This document shows positions 63,111 through 64,000 of a DNA stretch of 64,000 nucleotides, piece after piece. Under the pieces are notes generated by a model that searched no databases, had not been told where the DNA came from, and was given only the letters and a program-made list of their open reading frames with translations. Source of the stretch: Paenibacillus nasutitermitis (GTDB lineage: Bacteria > Bacillota > Bacilli > Paenibacillales > Paenibacillaceae). Within the stretch, counting starts at the first letter, position 1, and each line of letters starts with the position of its first letter. The stretch lies in the NCBI RefSeq assembly GCF_014641075.1, contig NZ_BMHP01000002.1:1488001-1552000 (forward strand). The letters are read 5' to 3'. A program made the translations under genes and the position numbers.

Positions 63111-63710
63111 AACGTTGGCGTTACAGTGAATCGCTTGTTAGTTGGTGCGAGCTTGGATCGTTTTTCGTCCCTTGCGGGACACACTTCACTCTTAGCGCAC
63201 CCGGGGTACTTGTGGACTTCGTCCTTTCAAAACGTTGGAGTTACACATACGCTGGATGGTGCTGCCTGCCTGGATCGTTTTCGTCCCTCACGGGACACAC
63301 TTTACTTTTTACGCACCCGGGGTGCCTGTGGACTTCGTCCCAGCAAAACGTTGGTATTACACATACGGCCCTGTTGGGCATTGTCTGCCTGAATCACTTT
63401 TCGTAATGCCCCTCCCTAAATCCCTCCTGAGGAGGGACCACAAGGGCCCCGGCCCTCTGGACACCCGGAATGGAATAACGTTGGCGTTACAGTGAATCGC
63501 TTGTTAGTTGGTGCGAGCTTGGATCGTTTTTCGTCCCTTGCGGGACACACTTCACTTTTGGCGCACCCGGGGTGCCTGTGGACTTCGTCCAATTTATAAC
63601 GTTGGAGTTACAGACTCCCCTGCTGGACATTACCTGCTCGGATCGTTTTTCGTCCCTTGCAGGACACACTTCACTTATGCGCCAACCGAGCTTAGCCGGG
63701 ACTTCGTCCC
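63111..63710 (+). repeat. Array of five hairpin-bearing modules between ytvI and fxsA
   Basis: Modules begin AACGTTGGNGTTACA at 63111, 63231, 63347, 63477 and 63598, with lengths 120, 116, 58 (truncated), 121 and about 113 bases. A full module carries GTCCC-TTGC-GGGAC, GCACC-CGG-GGTGC and GGAC-TTC-GTCC hairpins in that order; the middle of each module is more variable. The third module ends inside TTTTCGT, where a second leader block (63405-63476) is inserted. The last module ends exactly at the fxsA stop codon. Short open frames within it differ between copies and are not credible genes. Its function is unknown. Confidence 0.9.
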
Positions 63711-64000
63711 TACTTTCTGCGGATCGTCAGGGTGCCTGCGCGGAGCTTGCGTTCGAGCCATCGAAGGATAGCCAGGCGGTAAAATGGGCGGGTGAGCGGA
63801 AACAATAGCGTAATGCCTATAATATCCGTGAAAAATCCCGGAAGCAGAAGAAGCAATCCCCCCGCCAGAATGCAAAGTCCGTTTAGCATGGCATGCCCCG
63901 GAGGCTGGCCCGTCTGCATCTGGCGCTGGACATCCACCAACGCTTTGCGCCCTTCCATTTTCGAGAAATACGCGCCCGCAAAACCAGTGATCAAAATGAG
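63710..64000 (-). CDS. fxsA: FxsA family membrane protein, 3' part
   Basis: This C-terminal portion continues past the right edge. Visible is MEGRKALVDVQRQMQTGQPP, then LNGLCILAGGLLLLLPGFFTDIIGITLLFP, then basic residues, the FxsA (YtwI) pattern: a conserved cytoplasmic loop and the third or fourth membrane helix with the GFFTDIIG motif. FxsA-like proteins are small membrane proteins; E. coli FxsA counters phage exclusion of T7. It lies tail to tail with ytvI, as in the B. subtilis ytwI-ytvI neighbourhood, but in reversed orientation. An ATG at 63994 is internal. Confidence 0.88.
   Translation of the reverse strand, partial: LILITGFAGAYFSKMEGRKALVDVQRQMQTGQPPGHAMLNGLCILAGGLLLLLPGFFTDIIGITLLFPLTRPFYRLAILRWLERKLRAGTLTIRRK

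Noticed and set aside
63001..63710. CRISPR array
   Set aside because: Units are 113-121 bases, adjacent, and similar along most of their length, with no unique spacers and no cas genes.
63111..63771. Open frames of 60-88 codons in the repeat array
   Set aside because: They differ between modules, lack ribosome-binding sites and arise from the repeats; one also runs antisense into fxsA.

Overview
The window looks like a chromosomal segment of an endospore-forming Firmicute, most likely Paenibacillus or a close relative. Evidence: a gerA-type germination operon, a YtvI-type membrane protein, a DUF2600/YtpB terpene synthase, a type 2 (FMN) IPP isomerase, a GltC-like regulator, a citZ-icd-mdh cluster, strong AGGAGG ribosome-binding sites, sigma-A promoters, many TTG starts, and moderate GC with CG-rich codons. 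No rRNA, tRNA, phage, IS or CRISPR was seen.

Layout. 1-2.9 kb: tail of a copper-amine-oxidase-like domain protein, a polysaccharide deacetylase and an AI-2E-family permease. 3.0-7.4 kb: a decayed chemotaxis operon (cheB, cheW, a cheA remnant, an MCP) and an HD-GYP protein. 7.6-13.6 kb: class B PBP, GltC-like regulator, rhomboid protease, Tpx, a DUF1499-like protein, a probable 6S RNA gene and a DUF624 protein. 13.8-20.9 kb: CshA helicase, YitT protein, DUF4015 glycosidase, FMN reductase, PfkA, YtpB. 21-29 kb: MATE/ANKH-like and MFS transporters, YebC protein, cold-shock protein, methyltransferase, small proteins, PepF. 29-35.7 kb: a four-gene ABC export operon whose last ATPase carries an AbrB-like tail, and DUF92. 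35.8-41 kb: GAF/HD-GYP phosphodiesterase, GDPD, CapA, MBL hydrolase, methyltransferase. 41-48 kb: ger operon with a sigma-G-like promoter, fni, nagBA. 48-53.7 kb: NHL protein, DeoR regulator plus sugar kinase, a small membrane protein, RecQ. 53.9-64 kb: mdh, icd and citZ (with a CcpC-type box), ppx and ppk tail to tail (with a Pho box before ppk), ytvI and fxsA, the last two separated by a 0.7 kb array of hairpin-bearing repeats.

Genes that work together: citZ-icd-mdh form the oxidative TCA branch. ppx and ppk are opposing polyphosphate enzymes, and ppk appears phosphate-starvation controlled. nagA/nagB feed amino sugars to glycolysis. The three ger genes encode one germinant receptor. CshA and the cold-shock protein are RNA-remodelling partners, and both start with TTG. 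The most unusual elements are the repeat array between ytvI and fxsA, a pair of dispersed hairpin repeats sharing an identical 20-nt core (21.4 and 53.8 kb), the collapsed cheA gene, and the ABC-AbrB fusion.
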